Source: Mnemiopsis leidyi (Eukaryota; Ctenophora; Tentaculata; Lobata; Bolinopsidae). From it: a stretch of DNA of 24,047 bases. This document shows, piece by piece, positions 10,204 through 20,609 of the stretch. The notes beneath the pieces were generated by a model, which saw nothing but the letters and a program-made list of their open reading frames with translations, had not been told where the DNA came from and made no database searches. A program made the position numbers and the translations under genes. Each line of letters starts with the position of its first letter. Positions within the stretch are counted from its first letter, which is position 1. The stretch lies in assembly GCA_000226015.1 (NCBI GenBank), contig JH154868.1, positions 81,958-106,004 on the forward strand. Direction: 5' to 3'.

Positions 10204-12532
10204 TTACAGATTAAGTCCACCACGCAAAAGTTTGAGTTTCCCATTTTTTAGCGTTAGATCATCGACTTCAACTGCATGACTGCTATCAGCCTCGAAAGAC
10301 AATTCATCGTATTCACTATTTACAAAACTGTCCTCGCTCCACTGACTTAACTTGGTCAGCTCGTCCGATGATTTAAAATAGGGATTGTTGTTCAGTTCAT
10401 TATGATCATAAGAGTCAAGAATGAATCCGTCTTCATTGACATTACCCCAATCGTCCCAACTGCTCAAAGATTTTGAGGATTCATATCCTTCAACATAACC
10501 TATCTCAATAGGAGCAAAGTAGGCGTTTTCAAAGTTATCACTGTTATAAGACCCCGAATCATCGTAGTAATCATAAGATCCAGAATCAAAGTAGCTTGGA
10601 GAATCGTAGTAGTTAGGTCCAGGATCGTAGTAGCTTGGAGAATCGTAGTAGTTAGGTCCAGAATCGTAGTAGCTTGGAGAATCGTAGTAGTTAGGTCCAG
10701 AATCAAAGTTGCTTGGAGAATCGTAGTAGTTAGGTCCAGAATCAAAGTTGCTTGGAGAATCGTAGTAGTTAGGTCCAGAATCGTAGTAGCTTGGAGAATC
10801 GTAGTAGTTAGGTCCAGAATCGTAGTAGCTTGGAGAATCGTAGTAGCTGGGAGAATCGTAGAAGCTGGGAGAATCGTAGTAGTTAGGTCCAGAATCAAAG
10901 TTGCTTGGAGAATCGTAGTAGTTAGGTCCGGAATCGTAGTAGCTGGGAGAATCGTAGTAGTTAAATCCATAATCGTAGACGTTTGAAGAATCGTAGTTAC
11001 CGGAGGAATCGTAGTAGTCATAATTATAGTTGTAATCATAGACACTTGTCCATGAATCGATATCATCACTGTCGATTGACTTCAAAACATAACCCTTGTT
11101 GATGGGTTGAAATGTAAAGCTATGTCCCTCGTTGCTGTCTCTGAACCTCCCGGGGTTGGGATCGTTCCAACCGTGATAGCCCCCATTCATAAAACCATCA
11201 CTTATCGCATCTGCAATGAAGCCATCATTTGAATCATAATCGATGTCTATTATCCAAGAATCATATTTCCCCGATACCCAATCTCCAGGCTCACTTGATA
11301 CCCAGTTTTTCGGGGTCGGGGATGGGGCAGTGGTAGGGTTGCTATAGTCTTCCAAGATTTCTATTCGATACAGCCCCTTTTCCTCGATAGAAATTTCAAG
11401 GAGCTTTGCAGCAAACTTCCCCAGCAAATCGAAAACTTCAAATTCATCGTCCTTTATATTATTAGTATCTGCGACAAGTTTTGCTTCCAAAATGTGAGTT
11501 TCATTGTCGATGGTCTCGTCTATAAACTGCTGGACAAGCTCTTTAGCTTCATCCGTCTTATTGAACTTCTCTGTAACTTCTCTGACGTGATCTTCGTAGT
11601 CGTCTGATGACAGATAATCATTGATAGTGTCTTCCCGTATTTTTTCGATCGCTTCTTCGACCATATTCTCATATTCTTTAGATTCGAGGAGAACTTCGAT
11701 CATTTCCTCCCTAAAAGAATACTCTTCCAAGTCTAGTCTGTATGAGCCGTCAGCTATGCACACTGCAAGATCCTCCTCGTCTTTTCGGCACGATTTTTCT
11801 TCTTTAGAAGAAAGGTTACTTACCGCCTCAGCTTCTTCCACGCACTTCTTCTTTTTTCCTTTCCCCTTGCACTTTTTACCTGGAGGAGTAAAAACATCAA
11901 ACGACGTCAAACAAACTATTAAAATCCTGCATGTATAAGTTATCAGGCATATTATGGGCTGGTGCTGCATAAATGCTGACTTCTGAATAATTGTTCGCAT
12001 AGCGCCATAAGATTCAAAATTATTGTCCTACGAGAACGATATCAATGCTTGGATAGAAATTTACCTTCGTTTTTATCTTTATTCTTGCCTTTGTCTTTAT
12101 TCTTGCCTTTGTTTTTATTCTTGCCTTTGTCTTTATTTTTACCTTTGTTTTTTCCCTTATCTGAATCCTCATTTTTGTTTTTGTTCTTCCCCTTCTTTTT
12201 CCCTTCACTTTGCTCATCTGCATTTGAATCTTCATCTTTGTTCTTGTTTTTATTCTTCTTCGACTCTGTAATTGTTTTAATTGTGTTACAGTGCAAAAGG
12301 GATGAAAGTTTGATTTTGGAATAAAAAGTAAGCACTGTTATACTATGATATAATTATGATAGGCCTATTACAAATTTCCCAGTGACTCTGCGGATTGATT
12401 TCATAAATCATGGCTAGGTCCTTTCATTCAACGAAACCTGCTCTATAGTTTGAAAATATTAAAAACAAAAACCATACCTACTAAAAATAGGATTATCGTC
12501 AACAGTAAAATTATAAGCAGAAAACGCCTCAT
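10204..12532 (-). CDS. Predicted secreted Lys-rich / Tyr-Asp-Ser repeat structural protein, 3 exons
   Basis: Minus-strand exons 12532-12478, 12265-12065 and 11879-10204 have GT/AG borders and phase-1 joins (G|AG gives Glu19, G|GT gives Gly86), giving 643 residues. Residues 1-18 are a hydrophobic leader (MRRFLLIILLLTIILFLV), a signal peptide or anchor without an obvious cleavage site. Residues 20-100 are Lys/Asn/Gly/Asp-rich (GKNKDKG, KGKGKKKKC). Residues 130-225 are acidic and probably helical. A Pro/Thr linker (TTAPSPTP) follows at about 266-276. Residues 390-519 hold eight GPNYYDSPSxxDS units plus variants. The C-terminus is acidic (WSEDSF, SWDDW) and ends in a basic KNGKLKLLRGG segment. 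Cysteines at 89, 98, 116 and 126 are the only ones noted. The composition suits an extracellular matrix, mineral-associated or adhesive protein, but I recognise no family. The final exon is unusually long for this window, perhaps through repeat growth. Confidence 0.82.
10580..10966 (-). repeat. In-frame 39-bp coding minisatellite (13-residue unit)
   Basis: Tandem copies of a 39-bp unit encode GPNYYDSPSYYDS, with NF, FY or YF replacing YY at the variable pair and one DP for DS. Eight full units occur, plus a divergent first unit (GFN) and two extra six-residue PSYYDS half-units. The period is a multiple of three, so the frame is kept. The DNA is highly uniform between units, which suggests recent unequal exchange or slippage. 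Confidence 0.92.
12065..12265 (-). repeat. Low-complexity Lys-rich exon built of AAAGGCAAGAATAAAGAC-like units
   Basis: Exon 2 of the Tyr-rich gene is largely an 18-bp imperfect repeat encoding KGKNKD/KGKNKN. It begins after a TTACAG acceptor and ends at an AAG|GTAAAT donor. Open frames on the opposite strand are mirror images of this repeat. Confidence 0.8.
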
Positions 12533-13639
12533 CCTGGACTAAATTGCTCGGTGAACAAAATGAAATTGAGTCGAACAAAAATGGATTTAGAAAGGCTGTT
12601 ATGAGACTTGTCTGGTTCTTTTAACAGGCAGCAGGGGCCATTAAGATTTTAGCATGTTTCAAGCGTTACTCCCAGACGATCTGTATTTGTTGCAAAAGCA
12701 AACGTTGAGTGAGGCCAAAATTCATTTACTTTAAGTGCTGAAAATTGTATCTCGATCGTCATCGCACAGTTCGAACTATAACGAAGCTCGTGATATTGTA
12801 TTTAATCGACATAGATCTTCCCCGATGATTATAAATAAGTGTTAACCTGTAAATAAGTTTGATCATCATGACATAAGAATGTGGCAGTTCATAAAGACAA
12901 GTTCAGAAGCAACAATTGTGCTATACACAGTCTCGCACCAACTTTCCCGTCGTTGGTCTATGTTATCAGAACCATGTCTTCAACGCAAAACACTCATATT
13001 ACCCTGAAACTCAGTCTCCAAAACTATTTCCGGGTCATCACATTTCCTGTTATTATTGCTTGCAACCCTCGAAAGAGGCATCAATGATTATGGATTATAG
13101 GTTTTTAGCGTCATCACCACACGTTGACAATAACATTGTACTACTGGATTTCACTACCTGGTTCCAACCTTAGTAGAAAATAGTGCTGTCTTCAAGAATG
13201 TTCATCTCCAAAATAACTGGTATGAAGGACCTTCGCAACTGAAATCAGCTTGATTATTTGTCATTAATATGTTACACTCATGTAAATTGTAAGTCCAATC
13301 AAGAAAGAAAGAAGATACCTCGGTTATCATCTTTCCTACTCTTCTCTGGACGTAAAGTTGCAATTCGTGATTCCAAGGGAGTCAGGGAGAATCTATAATT
13401 GCTAAAATACAGAAGCAGATCGGGGAGCGTTGGATCACAGTCCATTTTGCGCGATCCTCCTCAACCAATAAACAATATCTGTGGACCGTATAGACCTGCA
13501 GATGACGTTCTAGCTTTAAAAAAGAAATCTGCTCAGTGTAATTGCTGCAGAATTACTTAAGTCCTGGGGTTGACAGGATTCAATTATATGATTTATATGA
13601 TCAGCTTTAGCCTTAGGTCTTTTTGACCCACTGCTGAAA
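12533..13639. other. Intergenic region upstream of the Tyr-rich gene
   Basis: No intact gene. Two overlapping plus-strand frames (12881-13087 and 12916-13173) lack a recognisable domain. From about 13300 rightwards, scattered words (ELLK-like, WG) may be the degraded 5' part of the LINE that follows. The promoter of the minus-strand Tyr-rich gene should lie near 12533-12800, but I see no convincing TATA box. Confidence 0.35.
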
Positions 13640-14430
13640 CTTTTTGAAGAGATCATGGGAGTTTTAAAGAGTACCAGAGGATTGGCTGAAGGGAATTATC
13701 ACTGTCAATCCTAAAAAGGGGGATACCAGTGGATGTTCGTACAACCGGAGCATATAACACTTCGTTCCACAACCTCGCAACTCTTCCATATGCCCAGGTC
13801 CAGATGGTTGTTCTCAGTAGACTTAAGGTAATGTGATGATATCAGTTTTTCTCATTAAGGACTATCATACGACAATGTATAAATGGGTTCAATCTTCCCT
13901 CATACGTTAACTTTGTAGATTTTAAGTTTGCTTTCGACTGCTTCAACAGGAATTTGTGAGACATGAGGGGGACTTGCTAGGTGGTTTGCCGTTGCATGAT
14001 GATGATGGTAGTGGAACAGGTCATGGTCAAGAGGACATACAGGGTCCACCGATAAAAAATGGAGAAAGATTAAAAAATAACTTTTAGGGGTTTGTCTCTG
14101 CATGTTGCAACTGAGAAGGTAGAAGAGGAGGTGGTTATGGACACTGAGTGACACTGACTATGCAGATGATATAGCAGTTCTAGATGGATTGGAGGATTGT
14201 CCACAAGAATCAACAGACCTCCTGTCTAGAGATGCTTATTATACTGGTTTGAAAATGAGCAGTAGAAAGACTTTTAAAACCAAAGGACCTTCCATACCCG
14301 GAGAACAAACCAGCAACGATCTTAACATCCCATCGATTCGGTTTGCGACCAAGACTATAATAGAACTTGGCTGCCTTGCCACCAAAATTAAAAAGTCGCG
14401 CCAGTACTCTTACAGCAGTTAACTGCTATA
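13640..14430 (+). mobile_element. Decayed LINE reverse transcriptase fragment
   Basis: Broken plus-strand pieces follow the order of a non-LTR retrotransposon RT: WLKGIITVNPKKGDTSGC near 13684-13740 (family pattern W..GLI..PKKGD...C.N.R.I), SYVNFVDFKFAFDCFNRN near 13900-13950 (motif A with DF..AFD), and DYADDIAVLDGLEDC then TDLLSRDAYYTGLKMSS at 14157-14270 (YADD catalytic box). Stops and frameshifts separate the pieces, and parts expected between them are missing. The KKGD...C and DYADDI style recalls RTE- or L1-type LINEs. The element is dead and probably truncated at both ends. Confidence 0.8.
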
Positions 14431-14827
14431 ACTAGACTTATTTTGACTGCCCAAGGCACGAAATTTTGGGCAATGCTGCACCATCTGAAATTTGAAAAGA
14501 ACGACTCAAAAATCAGTAATTCATTGAGTTTTTAATATTGTCCTTCCCCGTTACCTTAATAAGCAGGGATGCAATTCTTCAACTGCAACTGAAAGTCAAC
14601 AAGACTTTTATTGAAATAATATACGGAAAAGTTGTTGGCTAACATTTATTGATGATTTGTCTAATGGACGACAGTTAATCGCCTATGGATACACGTGTAA
14701 GCATATAGTGAATTTAACTTGAATTTTGGCTTCATATGTTTTGGATTTTGTCATTGTTTTGAGAATTCAGATAAGATAAAGACCTAGTAGCATTTTCATA
14801 CTAATTTCCCTTAATACTACTTCTGGA
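14431..14827. other. Upstream region of the membrane-adaptor gene
   Basis: AT-rich DNA between the LINE remnant and the start codon at 14828. It is presumed to contain the promoter and 5' untranslated region. I see no clear core promoter motif. Confidence 0.35.
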
Positions 14828-17800
14828 ATGACGGTCACCTTAAAACTTGGAATGTCATTATTGATTCTATTTGCTTCATTCGAAATTGTGGCTAATACTT
14901 ACTGTGAATCTAAAGAAAATTGGTAATCGCAAGAGCATTTTGAATTGATTTAAATCGTAAATTCTGGGAATTCAATCTTTTAGTTATAAACTAAGGCAAA
15001 GAATGCTTAGTTTTACAAACTTGCCATGACAGCTGTAATCTACATTCCTCCAGGGGCCGCTACAAGTTCTGCCAGACGAGTGAGAGATGTTGTCCCGGAC
15101 ACGGATGTTGTAACGTATCAAGCACGTGCTGTAACGCTCAGTTCACGGGGGACTCTATGGGATGTTGTGGGTTCGGCAAATCGTGCTGCGTACAGGATGC
15201 CTCTAACTTTCTGTGAGTTGAAATTGTTGGTCGTAACTTCACAATCATTGATCACTTACCATGTGGCTGTGTGGCGCAGAGCTTAGAGCATCGGACTTCC
15301 ATTCGGGAGATCCCGGGTTCGAATCTCTGTGCTGCCCACTGCCCAGCCATGGGGCGAGCATCCTTGAGTTTGCAGACGCTCTGCTAAGGACTCTGTTGGG
15401 TCTACGCAGCCCCCGGTCGATCATTTTTGAGATCGATCATCTGATCATCATTCAGACGTAAAAGTGTTACAATTTTACATAACCGAATACTTCAGCTGTT
15501 GTGACGATAAAAGCGAGGAATGTTGCACTAACAACTTCGGTAGAAAAACTTGTTGTTTAAAAGGTAAACGTGTGTATAAAATAATTGGAGTTTGAAAAAT
15601 TCCATAATCTGAATGGATTGAACAGACGTTTAAACAACTATTTCATGGTTTGATTACAATAGCAACACATTTCACTTGTTCTAGAACAGAATGTCCAAAA
15701 GATTGACGATTTGATGTACATCTTGGCAGTGGTATTCCTTGCGATAGTGGTGTCGATAGTAGCACTTTGTGCACACATCAGACATGTCCGAATGAGGAAC
15801 ACCCGGGTTAGTAAACAGAGCTTATTGAATTATTTTGTCAAAAGAGAAAGACAGAAAAAAGTTCGATCGAAAAGCAAAGTAAGTACAAATTAAGTAAGAT
15901 AAAGTTAAAGAACACTTAAGTGAGTAGAACATCACTTTATCTAATAACAAGGAGAGAAATTGAAAATATTCTTTTATACTTTTAGTTGCTTTAGTGCATG
16001 ATAAATCGTAAAATTCGTTAAGTCGACAAGTGATAACAGCCGGCTAGCTCATGGTTGGTTCACCCTTAGGGCCTTAGCTATAGCAATCAGAAGGCTGCTG
16101 CCTCAAAACCCAGAATCTTTCTTTACTCTGTGTTTGGATGTTGACATGAGAGTGACAACTGTTGGTTGTCGGGCCGACAGTGCTTCTAGTTCTAGTAAGA
16201 TAAGATGTATCCGTACATATTTATCCAGCATTTTAATCTTGTTTCCGCGAGAAATGCTATTAAATGCTTGATCGGGACAGAGATTCCATCGCTTTCTTGT
16301 GTTCTTCTACCTGCTCGACGAACTTTGCTTAAAGCATATGTTAAGTGCGGTTGATAGGTTTTCCACCTCGTCTTGCTCATTGCATCTGGCTTTATTGGAT
16401 GCTGTTGATTTGTCTTCTTTCTTTCGAGATTTTTCGCCTTTTTAGGACTAGATCCACCCTTGTATAGTAGCATATGTCTAATGCTAACCGCAACCGAACA
16501 CCTTTCCTTTGGTTTTGTTTCTTTTTTAGGCTTTTTCAATGCAGCACATTCGAGTTCGACGTCGTGCTGACAATGATCAGACCATTCTTCCTCATCACTC
16601 GTTGTGTCTGACTGGTAATCTGGTAGAAGTGGGGGTATGCTTATGATTGACACTCTTGTTTAGAGTTTGTGTCCTAGTACAGTACTAGTAGGAACAGTCG
16701 ATGAAGATTGAAGTCGAAGGTGTTCTAGTTCACCATGCTGAATGCCGAGGAGGTATTCTTCAACAAACTTCATCCTATCAGCTTAGCTTTGGTGGATTTG
16801 GGCACTTGAATGGCCATACGTTGTAATTCATCTTCCACACCAGCGTTCGAAAGCTTACTATAACCATTAGAGAGAGATAAGGGAGCTTTGGGAGATTTTG
16901 TTGTTCCATCTTTCACCGCTTGAATGAGTCCGAGTAGCTCAGTTGTACTTTCGAAGGAAGACCTTTCAGGATTTTCAGAAAGGTCTTAGGCTTTAAGACA
17001 GTTTTCTGCAAAAGTTCCGTTGTTGCTGCTGACGATTTTGCCACATAGCACTCCCGAAAGAAATCTTTTTACTTTCATCCTCAGTATTACTATTACCAGG
17101 TTGAGATAAATCCCCTTTACCTTTTTTCGTAAGGTTCCTTTACCTTTTTTCGTAAGGTTCTTCAGTGCTATATCTTCTCTGCTCCTCAGAAACGGATTTT
17201 TATTGTTTTTTTGTCGTTACTATTAGTCGTCAGATTAGTCGCTTTTTTGAGGACCTGGCTTTTTTCAACTTTAACACATGTTTTTACCAGTCTTAGTTTG
17301 ATTTCAGCTTCTTTTCCAGAAGAATCAGCAGAGTCTTCATCATCTTTCGCTGGTGTGACTGTGTTTCTATTATCATTGGCCAAATCTTGTATCGATTTAA
17401 TCTCAGTTCCCTCGTACTCGGTTTTTCGTTCATCTTCTCTATTAGACTTGTCCGTTTGTAATCCGTCAGGTTGATCCTTGCCCTGCATTCCTGTTTTGTT
17501 AACTTCTCCCGCGGACTCAACTTGTTCGTCTTCCACGTCCATGTCGGCCTCTCCTTTAACATAATCCGGATCAACAAGCTCAAAATCAGCCCCGTCTGAG
17601 TTGTCATTTTTTTCTGTTTGCCGCTGCTAGTGCTATAGCATCTCTGCTTTGTCGAAATCGGTCGGCACCTGCTTTTTGAGCAGGTGTCACTATTTTTTCG
17701 GGGGCAAGAAATATGTGCAGATTTTGAATTGACACTCATGCCCATGGTGGCAGTGTCAAGAAGCTGTAGCTGTCAATACACACATCGCATACCTCAGTGA

Positions 17801-18940
17801 TTACCGTAGCTGGGCTGAATCTTAGTGAGGTAATACTGAAATTTCTTTCCTAATTGCTTTCCAATGTGAAGTAGTGCAAATGGAAATGCACCTGTCGACT
17901 TCATTAGCCCCTTGAGTGGCACTCTGGACCTCTGGTAATATTATCGAATTTTGCGCAATTGAACTACTTATTTTGCCAACTTTTGGGACTAAACACATTT
18001 TTTGAGGCGGTACGAAAAGGGTTTTTTCTTTTAAATGTTTTCCGGGCACAAAAACATTTACGGATAATTTATGCAATTATTCTGGAAATTAAAATACCTT
18101 GATTATTACAATAAAGCAATGAATCTGGCAATACTCCAAACATGTACACTACAGCTTGCTTGCATCCCGTTTTTCTTGTTACATGGATAATTCATAGTTC
18201 TTATTTATTATTATAAAACCAGGGTAATCAAATAAATAACGAAAGTAGAGGGACGGGATTTTCACTAGTCAGTCTCACGAGAACTAGTGGCGAAGTTCAA
18301 CAGCCTAACGACTTTGACAACTTCGACCAACTCCCTGCTTACAAGGAAAATACACCTCCTCCTAAGTATGAAATTATGTTGCATTTGTTATAGTACATTT
18401 TATCCTTAAAGTAGTTCAGTAAAACTTATAATCTAATTATTTGCCATTTATATCAGAATCTACTTATATTGCGTGCATATAGAGTCAATCTGCGTTTATT
18501 AACACGTGCCATTTTTACATAGGTACGAGGATATACTTGCACAAGTTCAAGATATAGATAGAGCTTGCAGAAGAGGAGAAGAAGAAGGAGAAAGAAGAGG
18601 AGGACCATCTACTTCCCCAGGCTCTCCTCACCTCTATTCCCATGATCCCACCACGTCTTTTTCCGTTGCAATGACACATGCGGACATCTTAGATGCGACA
18701 AGCTCAACTAACATATCCCAGAGTTTATCAGTTAATAGTCGAACCCGAAATGGACCTCTGCAAGATGAAACCGGCTATGTAGATGAAACTAATTCTAGAA
18801 CAGTCACAGATAATGCAGGAACCTCTCTTCCACTGAGACAGCCTTTGTCAGTGCCAGGATCTAATGAAAGTGGTGTTAGCTACACTGAAGAGGACAACAT
18901 TTATGAAGATCCAGATATTATCTTTTCTCGCACAGTATGA
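14828..18940 (+). CDS. Shisa/CYYR1/WBP1-like cysteine-rich type I membrane adaptor with LPxY and PPxY motifs, 5 exons
   Basis: Exons 14828-14922, 15496-15563, 15685-15806, 18223-18365 and 18523-18940 join in phase to 281 residues ending at TGA. Residues 1-22 are a signal peptide (LGMSLLILFASFEIVA). Residues 26-52 form a small ectodomain with CC pairs (C26, C32-34, C41-42, C51-52). Residues 66-84 are one membrane span (YILAVVFLAIVVSIVALC), followed by basic HIRHVRMRNTR as a stop-transfer. The tail holds LPAY (132-135) and PPKY (141-144), ligands for WW domains such as those of Nedd4-type ubiquitin ligases, then a Ser/Thr-rich region with YEDP near the end. This layout matches the Shisa-like six-cysteine superfamily of adaptor proteins that control trafficking of partner membrane proteins. 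The exact subfamily is not resolved, and no Pro/Tyr-rich TM-proximal block typical of CYYR1 is seen. The exon 1/2 join, producing three consecutive Cys, is the least certain. Confidence 0.8.
15026..15286 (+). other. GC-richer open stretch in intron 1, unassigned
   Basis: An 86-codon frame beginning MTAVIYIPPGAATSSARR is more GC-rich than its surroundings and runs into the SINE. It has no recognisable domain and would break the phase between exons 1 and 2. It may be an older part of the inserted repeat or an unused exon. Confidence 0.2.
15261..15450 (+). mobile_element. tRNA-derived SINE in intron 1
   Basis: The head carries RNA polymerase III promoter boxes: TGGCGCAGAGC at 15272-15282 (A box) and GGTTCGAATC at 15316-15325 (B box), about 44 bp apart as in tRNA genes. 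The flanks do not pair into a proper acceptor stem, and a tRNA-unrelated GC-rich body follows (CCCAGCCATGGGGCGAGCAT and on) up to about 15450. It is in the same orientation as the host gene. Confidence 0.65.
16192..18076 (-). pseudogene. Decayed antisense coding region nested in intron 3
   Basis: The minus strand reads protein-like almost continuously for 1.9 kb, but only by changing frame. Pieces in 5' to 3' order: 18076-17822 (VNVFVPGKHLKEKTLFVPPQ), about 17722-17610 (IVTPAQKAGADRFRQSRDA), 17628-17186 (acidic; GADFELVDPDYVKGEADMD), 17120-17000 (DLSQPGNSNTEDESKKISFG), about 16990-16787 (TTELLGLIQAVKDGTTKSPK), and 16775-16192 (MKFVEEYLLGIQHG, an in-frame TAA, then SDTTSDEEEWSDHCQHD and a Lys-rich stretch). 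One shift falls at a run of seven A. There are no clear introns between the pieces, so a retrocopy is possible. The last piece contains KTYQPHLTYALSKV ... GISVPIKHLIAFLAE, which faintly follows the histone H2B alpha-1/alpha-2 pattern. Identity is unknown. Confidence 0.5.
17110..17162. repeat. 23-bp direct tandem duplication
   Basis: TTTACCTTTTTTCGTAAGGT plus TCC occurs twice in direct succession inside the antisense pseudogene. Its period, not a multiple of three, shifts the frame there. Confidence 0.8.
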
Positions 18941-19538
18941 TAAAAGGAATCAGAAAATCACCCAAGCCATTTTGAGTAAAATGTTGCAGTTCCGTGAAAC
19001 ACTGAAGCAGCTAATATCTGCAATTTTTAATGAGCTGTGCTTGTAATAAAACGTTATCGGTGCAATATGATCGTTATTACATGAATACATGTGACGCTAT
19101 TGTTCAGCAAAATGTTTATCATGTATACATTTCTATTTTGTATGTCCACTGAAACCATATAAATTGTATGAGTATGACGCAATAATGCATTCCATGACAC
19201 GCATTTTCAAAAACAGGTATATTGTCTGTTTATTGAATTTACAATTTTGTGTTGTTGAACGAGGTTCAAAATTCGAAATCAATCCAATTTAATATTTATG
19301 GTTCCATTTTGATCAATTAAAGAAGAAATTCATAAAAATGAGAATGTTAAGCCTCATCGTTGGCGATTACTTTAACAATTAAATTAGTTCAATGCATGGA
19401 TTGCCATGATTTACCGTATTCGCATTGCTTCCATAAAAACTTGCTATATACATCACACCTTATTATGGTCAGTAAACTGGATAGCATAATATTAGAAGAC
19501 AGTAAAAATACAATTTAGTTAACTAGCCGTGCTAATTT
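18941..19538. other. 3' flank of the membrane-adaptor gene
   Basis: Contains the presumed 3' untranslated region to about 19070, then AT-rich DNA in which I see no gene. Confidence 0.4.
19045..19050 (+). terminator. Poly(A) signal of the membrane-adaptor gene
   Basis: AATAAA about 105 bp after the TGA at 18938-18940, the first canonical hexamer downstream on the plus strand. Confidence 0.65.
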
Positions 19539-19767
19539 TTATCTCCGCTTCTTCTTCTTGAACAGTTCATTTTCAGTCGCTAATTCCTCGCCAGTCGATT
19601 TAGATTTACATTGTTTTATAATTGTTCAATTGTTGAGATGTATCGTATGATGCGACTGTATCAGCTTCTGATTTTATTTCTTGTTTCCTGTCTGCAAACA
19701 TATTGGCAGTAAAGTTGCTAAGCTGTTTGTCGCTGGCTGGCTTTCTTAAAACTTGAAAGTGCTCACA
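19539..19767 (-). pseudogene. Possible terminal exon or gene fragment with basic C-terminus, frameshifted
   Basis: Two overlapping minus-strand frames read protein-like. The first, from about 19767 (or from an acceptor AG before 19744), contains KPASDKQLSNFTANMFADRK and EIKSEADTVASYDTSQQ and stops at TAA 19608-19606. The second, offset by one frame, continues CKSKSTGEELATENELF and KKKKRR and stops at 19541-19539. A single small indel near 19615 would separate them. No domain is recognised. Either the first stop is real and this is a terminal exon, or it is a decayed fragment; upstream exons were not found. Confidence 0.3.
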
Positions 19768-20600
19768 CTATTTCCTTTTAGCAATTATGTAATTTTGATT
19801 AAAATCTTGATTTTAGAGTAAATAAATGTTGCCCATTTTTCCATTAAGATTCACTAATGCTCTAATGCGACACAAAGGAAACAGCTAGGAATGAAATTAT
19901 AACAAATTAAGCTGTATGCAGAATTTTTCTCATTAAAATCCACTTCAAAAGCCTTTTCCGGCTGAGGGCGTCTACCTCACAACACCATCACACACACTCT
20001 CAGTCTCTCATATATTTGAGTTAAAAATAATCCGCCATTTTTGTTGGATGGCAAACTGTGAACATGCAGATGTCTTTGTGTAGCCTGTAGGCTTTGTACT
20101 ATCCCGATCCGTAAATAAAAACAAAACCTATGTATTCGTAATTCATCCTTGAAATCGGTCTAAGTCAATAAAAAGGAGCTTCCTTTCATTAGTTCTCGAG
20201 TAATTATTTGTTTCCTTGACGTTTCACACCGTCGAAACAAACGTACGCGTAATAACTTTTGGTTCTATACAGTTTATACAGTTTGAGCCCGACATTCTTA
20301 TAGTTGAAGCTTTAGCTTATTATATGACGTCAAATTTATAACATCTTATAAAAGGAACTTTTCTGTTGACAGACTTATGCAAAACCTTTTTATCATTGTG
20401 AACTCACTTTTTAAGTTTTTAGTTTTTCTCACATGGACAACCCTCGGAAATTAACCGTTTTTCATTATAATTTGGCTTTTTAAATCAACAAATTCTCATA
20501 TAATTCATTTTGACAATTCCGCGATACTAAACCGAATTGACGCCATTACGAATTTAATTTTAATTGCTTTACCCACCATGTATTTAGAATTAATATTTTC
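19768..20600. other. No gene seen
   Basis: AT-rich intergenic DNA. It has a short CA-rich stretch near 19979-20000 and an isolated AATAAA near 20167, but no coding or RNA structure I can support. Confidence 0.4.
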
Positions 20601-20609
20601 ATAATGTTT

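Noticed and set aside
10500..11069. 189-codon minus-strand frame rich in TTTILQATTILDL
   Set aside because: It is the alternative frame of the Tyr-rich repeat; the repeat period of 39 keeps every frame open.
11621..11938. 105-codon plus-strand frame
   Set aside because: Mirror of the acidic helical coding region on the other strand.
12020..12324. Other frames over the Lys-rich exon (Phe/Leu/Ser-rich on plus, KTKARIK on minus)
   Set aside because: They are shadows of exon 2 of the Tyr-rich gene, which is fixed by splice phase.
12881..13173. Two overlapping plus-strand frames, one with CYYCLQPSK
   Set aside because: No cysteine framework, signal peptide or splice context that would support a Ly6-type or other gene.
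15261..15340. Functional tRNA gene
   Set aside because: A and B boxes are present but the flanks do not form an acceptor stem, and a non-tRNA body follows; SINE fits better.
18929..18940. C-terminal PDZ ligand (SRTV) in the membrane adaptor
   Set aside because: The -2 position is Arg, so it does not match the class I Ser/Thr pattern.
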